Made by a program: the position numbers and the translations under genes
Shown: piece after piece, positions 14,590-14,723 of the stretch
Numbering within the stretch: position 1 is the first letter of the stretch
Layout: each line of letters begins with the position of its first letter
The notes under the pieces: generated by a model
What the model saw: the letters and a program-made list of their open reading frames with translations, nothing else
Databases searched by the model: none
What the model was told of the DNA's origin: nothing
From: Candidatus Omnitrophota bacterium
GTDB taxonomy: Bacteria; Omnitrophota; Gorgyraeia; B26-G9
Assembly (NCBI GenBank): GCA_022013205.1
Contig: JAKLQT010000130.1
Location: 1-14,723 of the forward strand
Direction of reading: 5' to 3'
Length of the DNA stretch: 14,723 nt

Positions 14590-14606
14590 CCAACTCCTGA
14601 ATAGAA
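14590..14606. repeat. 17-nt direct repeat, copy 2
   Basis: This copy is identical to 12523-12539. Here it sits 16 nt after the GC-rich hairpin cluster and about 200 nt upstream of the exported ATPase start, whereas copy 1 is followed by a different hairpin. The shared part may be the border of a dispersed repeat family. Confidence 0.7.
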
Positions 14607-14660
14607 AACACTTTTTCTTTGCTCATAAAACAAACAGGGGGAATTATATTTGCGGATTTT

Positions 14661-14697
14661 AATATTGATTTTGCCATGGATGAGTAAAATCAATATT
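14661..14697. repeat. Perfect 12-bp inverted repeat near the window edge
   Basis: AATATTGATTTT (14661-14672) and its exact reverse complement (14686-14697) flank a 13-nt loop. GCCATGGA occurs in the loop region (14673-14680) and again at 14711-14718. No gene is recognised in the last 120 nt. The structure could be an operator, a small element end or part of a larger feature cut by the window. Together with the promoter, hairpins and 17-nt repeat, it accounts for what I can see in the 334-nt gene-free stretch 14390-14723. Confidence 0.5.
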
Positions 14698-14723
14698 TAC
14701 CTCGCAGACAGCCATGGAGGGTT

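Noticed and set aside
14324..14662. 112-codon plus-strand frame over the start and upstream region of the exported ATPase gene
   Set aside because: It crosses the promoter, the hairpins and the antisense of the signal peptide, with no ribosome binding site or recognisable domain. A chance frame.
14659..14723. Minus-strand open frame entering from the right edge and ending MAVCEVNIDFTHPWQNQY
   Set aside because: Too short, no start context, and it runs through the inverted repeat. It cannot be told from chance without sequence beyond the window.

Overview
The window looks like a chromosomal segment of an uncultivated Gram-negative bacterium, most likely from Candidatus Omnitrophota (Omnitrophica). 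This is inferred from style only, since there is no rRNA or other marker gene. The clues are large exported proteins with the signature LSPxLxM just after the signal peptide, an exported histidine-kinase-like ATPase, mixed AT-rich codon use and palindromic repeats in the gaps. Left to right there are five blocks.

(1) About 57-3859, plus strand: a likely four-gene operon. It encodes a KamA-family radical SAM 2,3-aminomutase, two different D-Ala-D-Ala-ligase-like ATP-grasp enzymes (translationally coupled by a GTGA overlap) and a small GNAT acetyltransferase. A consensus-like promoter precedes it. The gene set suggests that a beta-amino acid is made, ligated in one or two ATP-dependent steps and then acetylated. 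The product is unknown, and this is the best candidate in the window for an undescribed pathway.

(2) 3860-4146: a gap holding a minus-strand remnant that resembles the N-terminus of GxxExxY-type proteins, followed by a palindrome and a direct repeat just upstream of the response regulator gene.

(3) 4147-8862, plus strand: an OmpR-type response regulator and its membrane histidine kinase, coupled by an ATGA overlap. They are followed by a large exported protein with an Ig-like domain, a probable seven-bladed beta-propeller, a ZU5-like domain and a CFI-box C-terminal domain. Three ATCTT repeats sit over the -35 region of a TATAAT promoter in front of the last gene, so the regulator pair may activate it.

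(4) 8863-12421: a hairpin repeat that supplies the stop codon of the propeller gene, then a convergent minus-strand gene for an exported GH13 (alpha-amylase superfamily) enzyme. Its catalytic Asp/Glu/Asp are intact, but region I is unusual and there is a tail of about 417 residues of unknown function.

(5) 12422-14723: an intergenic stretch with hairpins, a minus-strand gene for an exported HATPase protein without a second membrane segment, and an upstream region with a promoter, several hairpins and a 12-bp perfect inverted repeat. A 17-nt exact direct repeat occurs upstream of both minus-strand genes.

No tRNA, rRNA, CRISPR array or intact mobile element was seen.
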